Positions 1-8,589 of a stretch of 64,000 bases of DNA are shown here, piece after piece (position 1 is the first letter of the stretch; each line of letters begins with the position of its first letter). Source of the stretch: Palaemon carinicauda. Lineage: Eukaryota; Arthropoda; Malacostraca; Decapoda; Palaemonidae. The notes under the pieces were generated by a model. The model saw only the letters and a list, made by a program, of their open reading frames with translations, was not told where the DNA came from and did not search any database. The translations under genes and the position numbers were made by a program. Location: contig NC_090725.1 in the NCBI RefSeq assembly GCF_036898095.1, positions 322,487,083 to 322,551,082 of the forward strand, read 5' to 3'.

Positions 1-214
1 GAGGTATTTACACCGGTTTGACAGCTCCTAGAGGTCTTCAGCCCCCTGGGTGGATCGCTGGATCTCATAAGGAAAGCGGACATAATGAGGCAGGAATTCA
101 TTGAAGTCAGCTTCCTTATCAGGTACGAACCCTTAAGCTTGTTTATTAACTCTCAGGTAAATTCCAACAATGTTGGCTGTCTCTGACCCTCCACCAAGGG
201 TGTCAATGAGCTAG

Positions 215-250
<36 letters not shown>

Positions 251-300
251 CTACCAGGTAAGTCAGATGTTTAAAAATGATATTTTCATAATAAAATGAA
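1..300 (+). mobile_element. 3' part of a DIRS-like element (element 0), left piece
   Basis: Non-coding 3' tail of a DIRS-like retrotransposon whose body lies left of the window. It aligns by eye with the 3' tail of element 2 (about 15485-15770): cagctcct near the start, a 'ggatcgctgg' block, 'cttccttaNcaggtac', 'ctctNaccc..ccaaggg' and a terminal 'ggtaag...tttaaaaatgatatttt' block. The last 55 bases are the left half of its internal complementary region. The match stops at 300 where element A begins and resumes at 8030. It is therefore the broken host of a nested insertion. No coding sequence is present. Confidence 0.8.
214..249. repeat. (TA)n microsatellite
   Basis: Pure TA dinucleotide run inside the 3' tail of element 0, at the place where element 2 has only 'attatatatt'. 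It probably arose by slippage from that AT-rich terminal motif. Confidence 0.95.
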
Positions 301-585
301 TTTTCTGGGCTCGAACCTGTGCCGCCCAGTGAATAAGCTCCATTTAGCACTTATTCTTAGGTAATTTACTGCTAAATATACCAGAGAAAAAATGTAAAGG
401 AGTGCTAGGTTAACTAGCTCGCTCACCTATTGGTGTCGGTATAAAATTGGGCGTATAATCCAGAGGTCCCGCACTATTTAGATTCATCCACGACAGAAAC
501 CCCAATAGAGGAGAGCCGTCCAACCTCACTCGGTACTACTAACAATGCATCCGCTCAGAACCCAACTCCTTTTAGCACGTCTTGT
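301..585 (+). repeat. Left inverted terminal repeat of element A
   Basis: Reverse complement of 7727-7996 with very few mismatches; examples of shared blocks are 'gagcgagctagttaacc' and 'ggattatacgcccaatttt'. The outermost 33 bases (ttttctgggctcg...) are not part of the right repeat. They are instead found inverted in the ICR at 7595-7628, which is the normal asymmetry of DIRS ends. Confidence 0.93.
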
Positions 586-639
586 GTGTAACCCGCTTTT
601 TTGTTGTGCTCTCGTTTTTTCGCTTATTTTCTTTGGATT

Positions 640-711
640 ATGGCTTCTTCGTCGGTTTCCCTGGAGACACCGTCTAAGTTAAGTACCAAGCTGTGTTTTC
701 CTGTGTTTTGA
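640..711 (+). CDS. Short leader ORF (23 aa) in element A; possible 5' exon or uORF
   Basis: ATG at 640 with G at +4 opens a 23-codon frame rich in Ser and Thr (MASSSVSLETPSKLSTKL...) ending at TGA 709-711. It lies just inside the left ITR where a promoter-proximal start would be expected. It could be an upstream ORF or the first exon of Gag spliced onto 2182, because 'tattctttttatag' immediately before 2182 resembles a 3' splice site. No strong donor was seen. Treat as weakly supported. Confidence 0.25.
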   Translation: MASSSVSLETPSKLSTKLCFPVF

Positions 712-1541
712 GCAACCTAGATCGTCTAATATTTGAATTATAGGAGTGTATTCTCTTCGTTCATACCGATCTTGCTTGATTCCATTTACAGTTGGTACTC
801 CTGTTTTGAGAGCTTTTAGTTTCACTCGCGGTGTTACTATATGTATTATTTTTATTATTAAATTTTATTTGTTATTATGGATATTCATTATTTAGCGTTT
901 AGAACCCTCGTGGTTCAAATTTTGGGCCGATATCATTTACGTATCGTTATGGCTGCCGACCTTCGTGCTAGGCGGCAATGTTATTTTTTAAGCCATCAGG
1001 TGTGTCTTTTGTGATTTAATTATTATGTTGCATGCCTTGCCCAAAAATTTTTATGTGTTTATTTTATATTATCAACGCTATTACTATTATAATGAATATT
1101 GTGCTATTACTCCGTTTGATCTGTCTGGTTGGGGATCGTCAGTTGGTAGCCCAGCTGCTCCGTATCACGGGATTCTCCCCCATGCTCCCCCTCTCGCTAG
1201 GTGGGTGGCTAGGCTTCTCTCCCCCTCTCCCCTAGGGGACCGTTGCCTTCCCTCCTTGTAGAGGGGGTAGTTCAGTGTTTATGGACTTTGTCCTCCGGGT
1301 GTCCCGGCGGGTTCGGCTCTGTCTAGTCTGGTTGGCCACCGGTCAACAGAGTTGGATCCCGGTGCACCCTATTTTATATTCACTTATCACACTGGTTTAT
1401 GTTATATGAAACCCTCTGGGTTCCGTTGGCGGTTCTTATCTACAGTTCCGCCCCCCTATTTAATTTATAACAGTTCCTATGATGATTATATGACAGATCA
1501 CTACCCCAGAGTTCCTATACGAATTGGTTTTGGATACTTTT

Positions 1542-1578
1542 ATTTCCCGGCCCGGGGCTTAGCCTCGCCCCGGGAAAT
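1542..1578 (+). other. GC-rich hairpin in element A leader
   Basis: ATTTCCCGG (1542-1550) can pair with CCGGGAAAT (1570-1578), and CCCGGGGC (1551-1558) can pair with GCCCCGGG (1567-1574). The two stems compete for 1570-1574, so this could be a two-state structure. It stands out in an AT-rich leader. Confidence 0.7.
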
Positions 1579-1663
1579 CAGACACCCTGTGTCTTAAATT
1601 TTTGTTGTTGCATCCTTTTTTATACTCCCGGCTCGACCGGAATGGATGGCTATACTTTAGTCT

Positions 1664-2170
1664 TAAGCTAGACTTTTGTTTAGGCCGGGTCCTCCGGACC
1701 CGCCCCTACTTAAGAATATTACAGTTAAGCCCTAATCTTGTGTTAGGCTTATGTTAGGCCCGGGTCCTCCGGACCCGCCCCTACTTAAGAGAACTACAGT
1801 TTCTCATATACTATTTACTTTAGTCTTAAGCTAGACTTATGTTTAGGCCGGGTCCTCCGGACCCGCCCCTACTTAAGAGAATTACAGTTTCTCATATACT
1901 ATTTACTTTAGTCTTAAGCTAGACTTATGTTTAGGCCGGGTCCTCCGGACCCGCCCCTACTTAAGAATATTACAGTTAAGACCTAATCTTGTGTTAGGCT
2001 TATGTTAGGCCCGGGTCCTCCGGACCCGCCCCTACTTAAGAGAATTACAGTTTCTCATATACTATTTACTTTAGTATACTATTTACTTTAGTCTTAAGCT
2101 AGACTTATGTTTAGGCCGGGTCCTCCGGACCCGCCCCTACTTAAGAGAATTACAGTTTCTCATATACTAT
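1664..2170 (+). repeat. Leader tandem array with six stem-loop modules
   Basis: Six copies of a GGGTCC-TCC-GGACCC stem-loop followed by 'cgcccctacttaag', starting near 1688, 1762, 1850, 1938, 2013 and 2118. They are embedded in 74-105 bp modules that alternate two flanks: 'ttaagctagacttatgtttaggcc' type and 'cctaatcttgtgttaggcttatgttaggcc' type. The array ends about 15 bases before the Gag ATG at 2182. The repeats are nearly identical, so amplification is recent. Role unknown; RNA structure, packaging or cis-replication signals are possible. Confidence 0.9.
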
Positions 2171-2181
2171 TCTTTTTATAG

Positions 2182-2352
2182 ATGGTGCATTGTCAGACGA
2201 CAGCCTGTGCAGCTGTTCTACATCAGCCCTGCGGCCATACCGTCTGTCGGTCTCACGCCCTCTGCGGTGTGCAGCTGGAGGACGTCGTGGTATGGCACCC
2301 GGATAACTGTGTGGTCTGTTTTGACCTCGTTACCACCCTTGGATCTGACTCG
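2182..2352 (+). CDS. Gag exon 1 with Cys/His motif, element A
   Basis: 57 codons from ATG 2182. The peptide is Cys/His rich (C..C....H..C, then CGHTVCRSHALC, then HPDNCVVC). The layout resembles the N-terminal Cys motif of the element 2 Gag (DPHTVCSNC...RCEEC), which probably binds zinc and nucleic acid. The last base before a consensus GTGAGT donor is 2352. Joining to the acceptor at 2486 keeps phase 0 into the long downstream frame, which otherwise has no ATG near its start. The unspliced reading runs to a stop at 2437-2439, giving 85 aa with a hydrophobic tail that looks like intron read-through. Confidence 0.72.
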
Positions 2353-2486
2353 GTGAGTCCCGTTGGCTATGTTGCCTTCTTATTTATCTTACCTTTTTTG
2401 GCATACATACACTATTTAGTAAGATATCTATGGTCTTGAAGGACCACTGGGAGTCTGCCCTTTTATAATTCCCACTATTATTTCAG
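2353..2486 (+). other. Predicted 134-nt spliceosomal intron in element A gag
   Basis: Donor CG|GTGAGT at 2353 and acceptor 'tattatttcag|gc' ending at 2486, with a T-rich tract upstream. Removing it joins a 57-codon exon to frame 0, which is open from 2487 to 7289. The downstream peptide begins ASPEQKSAARATLKVWVGG, a natural continuation of exon 1. Confidence 0.7.
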
Positions 2487-5400
2487 GCATCCCCGGAGCA
2501 AAAGTCTGCGGCTCGGGCCACACTGAAAGTGTGGGTTGGTGGTTTTGCCCGGAACGTGAAGTCCAAGCGGCCGTACGTCCTCTCCGAGGACTACTGTTCC
2601 CTGATTTACCCCAACGCCAAGTCTTCAGCCGCTGTGGTTAGGCATGTTGCAGCTCCCATCATTGCCCACATTGATGCCACCATAGCGGGGTTTATTGATC
2701 CAGAGCAGGATCCGTCGGACGCCCCCGGAGATCTAGAAGACAATGTTGCCTCCATGAACCTTGACGTGGAACCCATGTTATTGGATGATCCAGATACAGG
2801 TAGGGTGGTAAGTGAGGCAGGTGTTTCTGGCGCTGAGATTCCTATCCTCAGCCCCTCTCTTTCTTCTTCTTCTGATCGCTCTTCCTTCCATGGTTTTTCT
2901 GGGGACCGTGATTCGTCCCAACGATCACACCCGGTTCCCCCCAAGAATAAGTCTAGAACCTTACCTAAAGTTCATAAGCCTCATAAGGCTTCTCATGGTT
3001 CTAAACAGAATACAAACCTGTCATCTAAGGCTTCTGGCTCCTCCTCTAAGTCTCGCGACCCGGGAGTTCATTCCGCCACACCTGCTGCTAGCCCGGGCCT
3101 TTCCGAATCAGCCATGCTTCGCATCGTGTCGGAGATGCAGGCTAAGTTTGTATCAGAGATACAGTCTAAGATGGACACGATGTTCTCTAACATCGGTCAG
3201 AGACTTGGGGCATTAGAGCAAGGTGCTCCGGAGCGGGTCCAAAGCTCTCTCATCCCGGATGCCTCTAAGCTCCCGCAGTTTGCCAAAAACAACCCTTGGC
3301 GTATGGCTCTTCATTCCCCGTTCTCAGACGGAATGTTAACTTTGGAGGGTCTTGGCACTCGTCCCCTAGAGGACTTTGAATTCTTTCCTCCTGGTCTGGC
3401 ATTTCCATTTCATGGTTATGCCAGGCTTACCGAGGAAGCTTTGGTTCGGTTAGACAAGGTCCCCAAGGAGACAGTCATCTTCCCAAAAGAGCAGGCCCAA
3501 TCTGTGTGGGCCAGATTCCTGAATGACATCGGCTGCACCAACACTATGTTGACGCCTTATAAGAGCTCTTTTACAATGTTCCTAATGGACAAAAACACCG
3601 TGACTCCATGTGTCAATAAGGTAGCAGAGCTTGCCTTCCAATATGCTCTGGAGGAGAAGCCCTTGCCTCCCATCCGAGAGGTGGATCCAATCTCCCTCCT
3701 TCTTCCTTCAGGCATTGAGTGTTGGGACAACGTCCATACCACATTTACCTCTGGAAAGCTAGCAGCAGACTGTGCTTCGGTAATGTTTAGTGAGCGGCTT
3801 CCCCGTCTCCCGGATTCCCTCATTAAACAGGAGTATGATTCTCGCCTACGCGTTGGCCGTACTCTGAACCTGGCCACTTCCACGGAGTCGATAGCCTTGA
3901 CTTACGATACTGCGAGTATTTTTAAATCTCTCAACAAGGCTACGTTGCAGTCATTATACTACGACCTGTATGACTTCGCTACTGCTAAACGCAAGTGTCG
4001 CAAACATGTCCTGGCAGAGGCGACTATTAGGCATGAGCCTAATAAGCTGATCCGGTCCTCCTGTTGGGGTTCAAACCTCTTCCCTGAGGACCTTGTAGAG
4101 GAAGTCTTGGCGGAGGCCACTAGAGTCAACCAGAGCCTTAAAGCCCGTTGGGGTTTGACTCCTAAACGTAAATCTGACCCTGCAAATTACCAAGCCCGGG
4201 GTAGGAAGAAGCTCCGTCCATATACTTCCACCCAGTTCAGGCAACAGCAGACTGGTTCGCCCATTTTCCGGCTGCCTCTTCCCCCATCTCCTGTTGCCCC
4301 GGCACAGCCTTCCACCTCTCAGGCTACTTCGGACGACTATGTCACCGTTCTGCTTCCTAAGAGCCAGCTTTCTGGTGCCTCCGCCACTTCTCCTGCCTTT
4401 AACCAGTCGTATGAGGCTACCACCGTGGTTCTAACCAGAACAAAGGCAGGGGAAGAGCTTTTCGCAGAGGAAAGAACTTCCGAGGCGGACGTGGAGGCAG
4501 CAGGTAGGGGGGAGGCTCTATGCCTTCCGCAACAAATGGAGGTTCAGTCCCTGGGCGTTCAGTATCATCTCCAAGGGACTGGGGTGGAGTTGGATTCAAG
4601 GACCTCCTCCTCCGAACAAATTTCGTCAACATTCCACTCCGGACCTGGTCGAATTTGTCCAGGATCTTTTACAAAAGAACGCTGTACAAGAAACGAAACA
4701 CCTGAAGTTTCAAGGTCGGCTGTTCAGTGTCCCGAAGAAGGATTCAGACAAGAGAAGAGTGATTCTAGACCTATCCCTTCTCAACTTGTCCAATCAATGC
4801 GACAAGTTTCGAATGCTTACCGTCTCGCAGGTGCGGACCTTACTTCCCCGTGGGGCCGTCACCACCTCTATCGATCTTACAGACGCCTATTATCACGTCC
4901 CGATAGCGAGACACTTCCGTCCGTACCTAGGCTTTCGCTTAGGGGACAAAAGTTACTCCTTCAAGGTGATGCCTTCCGGGCTCAACATCGCCCCAAGGAT
5001 CTTCACAAAGTTAGCAGAAGTCGCTGTTCAGGAACTCAGGAATCAAGGGATTCAAGTAGTAGCCTATCTGGACGACTTGCTCATTTGGTCAGACACCTCC
5101 CAAAATTGCCTAAAAGCCACTCACAAAGTCATCCATTATCTTCAATCTCTAGGCTTCCAGATCAACTTCAAGAAGTCCCGTCTTCTTCCAAAATCGAAGT
5201 TCCAATGGCTCGGCCTGCAATGGGATCTTATATCTCATACTCTGTGTCTTCCCAGACCCAAGAGGTTAGAGATTGCAAGGAACACCAAACGCTTTCTCAA
5301 AGACAAAGTAAGTTCCAGACGACTCCAAGAGAGGATTCTGGGGTCCCTTCAGTTTGCCTCAGTGACGGATCTTCTTCTGAAGGCAAAATTGAAAGATATC

Positions 5401-7289
5401 AATCGTGTCTGGCGTTCGAGGGCGAACCGGAAGCTCCGGGACAGGAAAGTCCGCCTTCCTCCCATTCTACGGGAAAGACTTCTTCCTTGGACAAGAGCAA
5501 ACAGTCTGTCAAAGTCAGTTCCCCTTCGATTTCCGCCTCCGAAATTAATCATTCACACGGACGCATCCTTGTCAGGTTGGGGCGGTTATTCTCAGCTCAA
5601 GAAAGTTCAAGGTCTTTGGACTCCCTTGTTCCGCCAATTTCACATCAATGTGCTAGAGGCCATGGCAGTTCTTCTAACCCTGAAACGTCTTGCTCTTCCC
5701 AAGAAACAACACCTTCGTCTGGTCCTCGACAGCGAAGTGGTGGTCCGCTGCCTCAACAGAGGCGGGTCAAAGTCAGGGCCTCTGAACCATGTTCTAGTAG
5801 CCATATTCTCCCTAGCAGCCTTGAACCGTTGGCATCTTTCAGCTGTCCACCTGGCGGGAGTCCGGAATGTAGTGGCAGACGCCCTGTCCCGGACCTCCCC
5901 TCTAGAATCGGAATGGTCACTCGATCTAAAGTCATTTCGGTGGATTCTCTCTCAGGTTCCCGGTCTCCAAGTGGACCTCTTCGCCACGGAATCCAACCAC
6001 AAATTGAGAGTATATGTGACTCCCAATCTAGACCCTCAGGCTTACGCCACAGACGCCATGTCACAGAATTGGGACACCTGGGAAAAGATTTATCTCTTTC
6101 CCCCGGTGAATCTTTTGCTGAAAGTTCTAGACAAACTGAGATCCTTCAAGGGACAAGTAGCCTTGGTCGCACCCAACTGGCCCAAGAGCAACTGGTATCC
6201 TCTCCTGCGAGAGTTGAGACTATACCCTCACCCGATACCCAATCCGGTTCTGTCTCAGATAGTACAAACACGCGTTGTGTACGCTTTCTCAAACATTCAG
6301 AGCGCCCTAACTTTATGGACTTTATGAAGTTTGCGGCTATGCATGGTGCCAATATTGATCCTCAAAACACCTTGTTCCTAGAATCGGATAAACGGGATTC
6401 CACCATCCGCCAGTATGACTCTGCAGTTAAAAAGTTGGCAAAATTTTTAATAGACTCAGACGTGAACTGTATGAACTTGAACCTTACAGTCACTTTCTTT
6501 AGATCTTTATTAGAATCAGGTCTGGCAGCCAATACTATCACCACTATTAAATCGGCTCTGAAAAAGATCTTCCTAGTGGGTTTTAACATAGACTTAACCG
6601 ACTCTTTGTTAGCTTCAATTCCGAAAGCTTGTGCCAGACTGAAACCGGTTACTCGTCCTACTCCGGTGACCTGGTTCCTTAATGACGTACTCAGATTGGC
6701 TTCTGATACCATTAACAGTTCTTGTGATTACATTCCCCTTCTCAGGAAAACACTTTTCCTGGTGAGCTTGGCTTCCGGGGCAAGAATTTCTGAATTGGCA
6801 GCCTTGTCGAGAGACCCGGGTCATATTGACTTCCTGCCTTCAGGAGAGGTCCTTCTTTCTCCTAACAAATTCTTTTTGGCTAAGAACGAAGACCCTCAAA
6901 ACAGATGGTCTTCCTGGAAAATTGTTCCCCTCACGCAAGATCCGTCTCTGTGCCCTGTTACTACTCTTAGGTCTTATTTATCCCGGACCTCCTCTAACTC
7001 CTCGGGGCCTCTATTCGTTAGAGAACAAGGCGGTACCATTACTTTTAAAGGGATCAGGCAACAAATCTTGTATTTTATTAAACAAGCTAACCCTGACTCT
7101 TTTCCTCTTGCACATGATATCAGGGCGGTTGCTACCTCGGTGAACTTCTTTCACCACATGAATTTTACAGACCTTTCCAGGTATACAGGGTGGAAATCAC
7201 CGTCAGTGTTCAAGAAACACTACCTTAAACATTTGGAAGCCCTAAAATTTTCTACAGTAGCCGCAGGGAGCGTAGTTACTCCCAAGTAA
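2487..7289 (+). CDS. Gag to tyrosine recombinase frame, element A
   Basis: One open frame of 1,600 codons. Residue numbers here count from 2529. Residues 1-210 are acidic/Ser-rich; about 195-230 is a likely coiled coil; about 235-560 is a DIRS Gag core (LPQFAKNNPWRM..., FFPPGLAFPF). Residues about 635-1260 overlap the RT frame and are Ser/Arg-rich without a recognisable domain. About 1265-1586 is a DIRS tyrosine recombinase with the box I Arg (SGARISEL, about 1419), H-x-x-R (AHDIR, about 1529-1532), Trp (GWKS) and nucleophile Tyr (KKHYLK, about 1565). It would resolve circular cDNA and integrate it. No ATG lies near 2487, hence the spliced exon above. Whether Gag and recombinase are one polyprotein or separately started is unknown. 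Confidence 0.85.
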   Translation, partial: ASPEQKSAARATLKVWVGGFARNVKSKRPYVLSEDYCSLIYPNAKSSAAVVRHVAAPIIAHIDATIAGFIDPEQDPSDAPGDLEDNVASMNLDVEPMLLDDPDTGRVVSEAGVSGAEIPILSPSLSSSSDRSSFHGFSGDRDSSQRSHPVPPKNKSRTLPKVHKPHKASHGSKQNTNLSSKASGSSSKSRDPGVHSATPAASPGLSESAMLRIVSEMQAKFVSEIQSKMDTMFSNIGQRLGALEQGAPERVQSSLIPDASKLPQFAKNNPWRMALHSPFSDGMLTLEGLGTRPLEDFEFFPPGLAFPFHGYARLTEEALVRLDKVPKETVIFPKEQAQSVWARFLNDIGCTNTMLTPYKSSFTMFLMDKNTVTPCVNKVAELAFQYALEEKPLPPIREVDPISLLLPSGIECWDNVHTTFTSGKLAADCASVMFSERLPRLPDSLIKQEYDSRLRVGRTLNLATSTESIALTYDTASIFKSLNKATLQSLYYDLYDFATAKRKCRKHVLAEATIRHEPNKLIRSSCWGSNLFPEDLVEEVLAEATRVNQSLKARWGLTPKRKSDPANYQARGRKKLRPYTSTQFRQQQTGSPIFRLPLPPSPVAPAQPSTSQATSDDYVTVLLPKSQLSGASATSPAFNQSYEATTVVLTRTKAGEELFAEERTSEADVEAAGRGEALCLPQQMEVQSLGVQYHLQGTGVELDSRTSSSEQISSTFHSGPGRICPGSFTKERCTRNETPEVSRSAVQCPEEGFRQEKSDSRPIPSQLVQSMRQVSNAYRLAGADLTSPWGRHHLYRSYRRLLSRPDSETLPSVPRLSLRGQKLLLQGDAFRAQHRPKDLHKVSRSRCSGTQESRDSSSSLSGRLAHLVRHLPKLPKSHSQSHPLSSISRLPDQLQEVPSSSKIEVPMARPAMGSYISYSVSSQTQEVRDCKEHQTLSQRQSKFQTTPREDSGVPSVCLSDGSSSEGKIERYQSCLAFEGEPEAPGQESPPSSHSTGKTSSLDKSKQSVKVSSPSISASEINHSHGRILVRLGRLFSAQESSRSLDSLVPPISHQCARGHGSSSNPETSCSSQETTPSSGPRQRSGGPLPQQRRVKVRASEPCSSSHILPSSLEPLASFSCPPGGSPECSGRRPVPDLPSRIGMVTRSKVISVDSLSGSRSPSGPLRHGIQPQIESICDSQSRPSGLRHRRHVTELGHLGKDLSLSPGESFAESSRQTEILQGTSSLGRTQLAQEQLVSSPARVETIPSPDTQSGSVSDSTNTRCVRFLKHSERPNFMDFMKFAAMHGANIDPQNTLFLESDKRDSTIRQYDSAVKKLAKFLIDSDVNCMNLNLTVTFFRSLLESGLAANTITTIKSALKKIFLVGFNIDLTDSLLASIPKACARLKPVTRPTPVTWFLNDVLRLASDTINSSCDYIPLLRKTLFLVSLASGARISELAALSRDPGHIDFLPSGEVLLSPNKFFLAKNEDPQNRWSSWKIVPLTQDPSLCPVTTLRSYLSRTSSNSSGPLFVREQGGTITFKGIRQQILYFIKQANPDSFPLAHDIRAVATSVNFFHHMNFTDLSRYTGWKSPSVFKKHYLKHLEALKFSTVAAGSVVTPK
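4435..6327 (+). CDS. Reverse transcriptase/RNase H, element A
   Basis: Frame +1 relative to Gag, open from just after a TAA at 4432 to TGA 6325. The first ATG (4759) falls inside the RT domain, after the conserved FSVPKK and near RRVILDLS, so translation must enter upstream without an ATG, probably by +1 frameshifting from Gag. RT motif A is SIDLTDAYYHVP and motif C is YLDD (about 103-106 from 4759). RNase H acidic residues are in HTDAS, VLEAM, VLDSE and VADALSR. The C-terminal DLFATESN...YLFPPV...LVAPNWP block is typical of DIRS RT proteins. All catalytic residues are intact. The whole frame lies within the Gag-recombinase ORF. Confidence 0.93.
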   Translation, partial: PEQRQGKSFSQRKELPRRTWRQQVGGRLYAFRNKWRFSPWAFSIISKGLGWSWIQGPPPPNKFRQHSTPDLVEFVQDLLQKNAVQETKHLKFQGRLFSVPKKDSDKRRVILDLSLLNLSNQCDKFRMLTVSQVRTLLPRGAVTTSIDLTDAYYHVPIARHFRPYLGFRLGDKSYSFKVMPSGLNIAPRIFTKLAEVAVQELRNQGIQVVAYLDDLLIWSDTSQNCLKATHKVIHYLQSLGFQINFKKSRLLPKSKFQWLGLQWDLISHTLCLPRPKRLEIARNTKRFLKDKVSSRRLQERILGSLQFASVTDLLLKAKLKDINRVWRSRANRKLRDRKVRLPPILRERLLPWTRANSLSKSVPLRFPPPKLIIHTDASLSGWGGYSQLKKVQGLWTPLFRQFHINVLEAMAVLLTLKRLALPKKQHLRLVLDSEVVVRCLNRGGSKSGPLNHVLVAIFSLAALNRWHLSAVHLAGVRNVVADALSRTSPLESEWSLDLKSFRWILSQVPGLQVDLFATESNHKLRVYVTPNLDPQAYATDAMSQNWDTWEKIYLFPPVNLLLKVLDKLRSFKGQVALVAPNWPKSNWYPLLRELRLYPHPIPNPVLSQIVQTRVVYAFSNIQSALTLWTL

Positions 7290-7594
7290 CTCACAGGTTA
7301 ATGCCTTGACTCTTTATCTCTCCCTCTTACCTGCCTCATTTATACCCTATTGTATTCGTTGGTCTCGCACCTGAATACTGTTATTATATTTGTAAATTTT
7401 ATGCTCCTGATTATCTGTATATATTATCACTCACGGCATTATTATACCTACCTTATTGGATTTATGTTCATATTTAAGATACCCTTATAATTGTTTTTTG
7501 GTACTCATCTCTGATTAAAAGCATCCTGTATTTCCCTTACGCTTATGTTTTTTCCTTTATTTTGCAAGTTTGGTGACATTTTCTCTTGTATAGA

Positions 7595-7685
7595 TTCACT
7601 GGGCGGCACAGGTTCGAGCCCAGAAAAGGGATTTTGACGTAGGAAAAATCTATTTCTGGGCGAAGGACCTGTGCTGCCCAGTGAA
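7595..7685 (+). repeat. Internal complementary region (ICR), element A
   Basis: 7595-7628 is the reverse complement of the outer left end (301-333), and 7625-7685 is the reverse complement of the outer right end (about 7972-8029). They meet at AAAA (cccagAAAAgggatt). This is the template that lets a linear RNA regenerate complete ends in the DIRS circle model. It sits about 300 bases after the recombinase stop. Confidence 0.95.
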
Positions 7686-7726
7686 CCCTCCCAGCTCCTC
7701 TCCCTTGGAGTCCCCAAACTTTGGGT

Positions 7727-8029
7727 GCTAAGGAGTTGGGTTCTGAGCGGATGCATTGTTAGTAGTACCGAGTGAGGTTGAACGGCTCTCCTCTATTGGG
7801 GTTTCTGTCGTGGATGAATCTAAATAGTGCGGGACCTCTGGATTATACGCCCAATTTTATACCGACACCAATAGGTGAGCGAGCTAGTTAACCTAGCACT
7901 CCTTTACATTTTTTCTCTGGTATATTTAGCAGTAAATTACCTAAGAATAAGTGCTAAATGGAGCTTATTCACTGGGCGGCACAGGTCCTTCGCCCAGAAA
8001 TAGATTTTTCCTACGTCAAAATCCCTTTT
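7727..8029 (+). repeat. Right inverted terminal repeat of element A
   Basis: Reverse complement of the left ITR, followed by a terminal extension (aaatagatttttcc...aaaatccc) that is absent from the left end but represented in the ICR. It ends in TTTT. Confidence 0.93.
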
Positions 8030-8297
8030 TTAACATACTTACCTGGTAGTTGTATATAATTTAATTTCCACCCTCCTCCCCTATAGAGACCTAAGGGCAT
8101 GGAAGATCTGAGGAATGACTGGAATGGTTCCAGGTACCTGGGTAGAGGGTGCACTGGTGGTACACCTGGCTAGCCAGTTGGCGATTGCCGCGAGTTTTGA
8201 AATTTCTGCTGTGACATCAGGGACTAAGCTATAGTGTATATATAACTACCAGGTAAGTATGTTCAAAAATTTTTTTTGATTATGAAAATATCATTTC
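8030..8297 (+). mobile_element. Right ITR of DIRS-like element 0 (resumed after element A)
   Basis: Continues the ICR broken at 300 (aacatacttacctggtagtt), then an ITR with 'ccctcctcccctatagagac', comparable to 'cttcctccccaatagagac' in elements 2-5. It ends 'actaccaggtaagtatgttcaaaaa...gaaaatatcattt', the same terminal layout as the other copies. It diverges from element 2 in the ITR body, so it is a separate subfamily. Confidence 0.82.
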
Positions 8298-8335
8298 TAA
8301 TATTATTAGCTTTTATCTAAAAATTTATGTTCACC

Positions 8336-8466
8336 AAACTTTCAACTGGGCTCCACAAGGCACTAGACGAGTTGGAAGACTCAGGCCTACACGGCTGAGC
8401 TCTGTAAGAATGGAGCTTGTGTGATTAGCCTGGTTAATCTCTTCCCTTTTAATAATAATAATAATC
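8336..8466 (+). mobile_element. LINE 3' end fragment with TAA tail
   Basis: Reads NWAPQGTRRVGRLRPTR in one frame, which resembles the C-terminal end of a LINE ORF (R-V-G-R-P-R-P-T type). It then runs into 'gagcttgtgtgattagcctggttaatc' and a (TAA)n tail. A similar tail without the ORF piece is at 44925-44985. 5'-truncated, non-functional. Confidence 0.6.
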
Positions 8467-8589
8467 TTTGTGTTAGAATGTAGGGTGATTTTGAGTGGCA
8501 TTTTTCAGGGAAGAAAGTGCGTCTTATGACCGGAAATACCGTACAGTAATTTGCATTTTACCTAACTAAAAACTAGAGACTTTTAATTT

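Larger units (their letters stand above)
301..8029 (+). mobile_element. DIRS-like retrotransposon, family A
   Basis: A near-complete DIRS-order element of about 7.7 kb. In order it holds a left inverted terminal repeat (ITR), a long structured leader, a Gag exon with an intron, a Gag-recombinase frame, an overlapping RT/RNase H frame, an internal complementary region (ICR) and a right ITR. Both ends carry TTTT (301-304 and 8026-8029), and the ICR joins the two end complements through AAAA, as expected for the circle-junction model of DIRS replication. There are no LTRs and no integrase. The recombinase and RT frames have no stops, so the copy may be recent. It is inserted into the ICR of element 0. 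Confidence 0.93.

Noticed and set aside
1664..2170. CRISPR-like array
   Set aside because: Spacers are themselves repeated, the context is a eukaryotic retroelement leader, and no cas genes occur.
4759..4759. ATG 4759 as the start of the element A RT
   Set aside because: The conserved RT region (FSVPKK, RRVILDLS) begins upstream in the same open frame, so this ATG is internal.
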